From assembly GCA_009787675.1 (NCBI GenBank), contig WQSU01000139.1:1-6782 (forward strand): a stretch of 6,782 bases of DNA. The letters run 5' to 3'. Below, piece by piece: positions 6,351-6,782 of the stretch (position 1 is its first letter; every line of letters begins with the position of its first letter). Position numbers and translations under genes: made by a program. Source of the DNA: Lentimicrobiaceae bacterium. Lineage in GTDB: Bacteria > Bacteroidota > Bacteroidia > Bacteroidales > WCHB1-69. Under the pieces are notes generated by a model. That model had not been told where the DNA came from, did no database searches, and was given only the letters and a program-made list of their open reading frames with translations.

Positions 6351-6381
6351 CAAAGATACAAAAAAAAATCAATATACACAA
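6351..6381 (-). promoter_or_regulatory. Bacteroidota-type promoter for the abiE operon
   Basis: On the minus strand, TTG at 6381-6379 is followed after 20 nt by TATCTTTG at 6358-6351. This matches the Bacteroidota sigma-ABfr consensus (TTG, about 19-21 nt, TAnnTTTG) at every defined base. Transcription would start near 6345, giving a leader of roughly 60 nt before the antitoxin ATG at 6286. It lies entirely in the gap after the recombinase stop, so the toxin-antitoxin pair has its own promoter. Confidence 0.75.
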
Positions 6382-6388
6382 TTTTTTA

Positions 6389-6782
6389 TTAAAACGCCAT
6401 CAGCAATCTCGCATTTTTTTCTCGTTCTTCTGTCTCGAAACTCGCCAGATAGTTTTCTGTGGTTTTCAAGTCTGAATGCCCTAAACTTTCGCTGATGAAA
6501 GCGATGTTTGCACCGCTACGTTTGAGAACGGTTGCATAGGAATGTCGAGCGGTGTAAGTTGTGATTTTCGGAATACCAAGAATCTCGGAAATTTGTTTCA
6601 TCCGCTTGTTTGCACGTTTGATAATATCTTGTACCGTCTTAAATTCATCTTCCGGCGTTTTACAGTTGCACAAATACGGAAAAATGTAGTTGTCGGGAAG
6701 TTGTACCGGATTGCCGATTCGCTCAATGATTGCTCGCATTTCATCGGTCAAATAAACCACGATTGCTTTTTTCTTTTTCGCT
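6389..6782 (-). CDS. Tyrosine recombinase (integrase), C-terminal catalytic part (5' end outside window)
   Basis: Site-specific recombinase that cuts and rejoins DNA through a covalent phosphotyrosine, normally integrating or excising a mobile element. The frame stays open to the right edge (encoding A-K-K-K-K-A-I before the GTG at 6760), so that GTG is not taken as the start. Counting from it, the catalytic block is complete: ARHSYAT with Arg72 and His73, LGHSDLKTT with His95, and the nucleophile Tyr104 in ENYLASF. The N-terminal arm and core-binding domains and the first catalytic Arg lie beyond the window. The ending resembles the common Bacteroidota integrases of conjugative and mobilizable elements. 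The stop is TAA at 6389, 102 nt before the antitoxin start. The visible part shows no damage. Which element it moves, and whether it instead inverts local DNA, cannot be decided here. Confidence 0.92.
   Translation of the reverse strand, partial: AKKKKAIVVYLTDEMRAIIERIGNPVQLPDNYIFPYLCNCKTPEDEFKTVQDIIKRANKRMKQISEILGIPKITTYTARHSYATVLKRSGANIAFISESLGHSDLKTTENYLASFETEEREKNARLLMAF

Noticed and set aside
6287..6379. Longer antitoxin start at 6379, adding 31 residues.
   Set aside because: The extension covers the predicted promoter -7 box and leader repeat, has low-complexity composition and makes the protein longer than usual for the family.

Overview
The window is AT-rich and densely coded. It looks like an accessory region of a Bacteroidota genome. 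The evidence is the lack of clear Shine-Dalgarno sequences before the starts, a near-ideal Bacteroidota promoter (TTG, 20 nt, then TAnnTTTG) before the abiE-like operon, a Cys-containing 21-residue LRR class with an IDWGDG module, a divergent SAM-hydrolase clade, and integrase and AbiE proteins of a type common in that phylum. No organism can be named from sequence alone.

Left part, plus strand (1-4672): five genes run in one direction with gaps of 50, 75, 52 and 12 nt. They are (1) the C-terminal two thirds or so of a VirD4/TraG type IV coupling protein, cut by the left edge; (2) a leucine-rich-repeat protein with no signal peptide and a C-terminal domain resembling DUF1828; (3) a protein of the SAM hydroxide adenosyltransferase (DUF62) family with an altered active site; (4) a cytoplasmic protein of six Sel1 repeats; (5) a small exported protein that is almost entirely a regular coiled coil.

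Right part, minus strand (4681-6782): reading from the right edge there is the catalytic C-terminus of a tyrosine recombinase, cut by the edge. After a 102-nt regulatory gap come an AbiEi-like antitoxin (DUF6088 type) and an AbiEii-like nucleotidyltransferase toxin, 4 nt apart. The two strands converge with only 8 nt between stop codons, at a 14-bp perfect palindrome.

The coupling protein and recombinase bracketing a toxin-antitoxin pair and several unrelated small genes suggest part of an integrative or mobilizable element with cargo. The AbiE pair could stabilise the element or act by abortive infection. The four plus-strand genes after the coupling protein form the least familiar set. Their joint function is unknown, and it is unproven that they belong to the element rather than to the host chromosome. 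I see no tRNA, rRNA, CRISPR array, complete insertion sequence or recognisable att site. No gene-free stretch exceeds about 100 nt.
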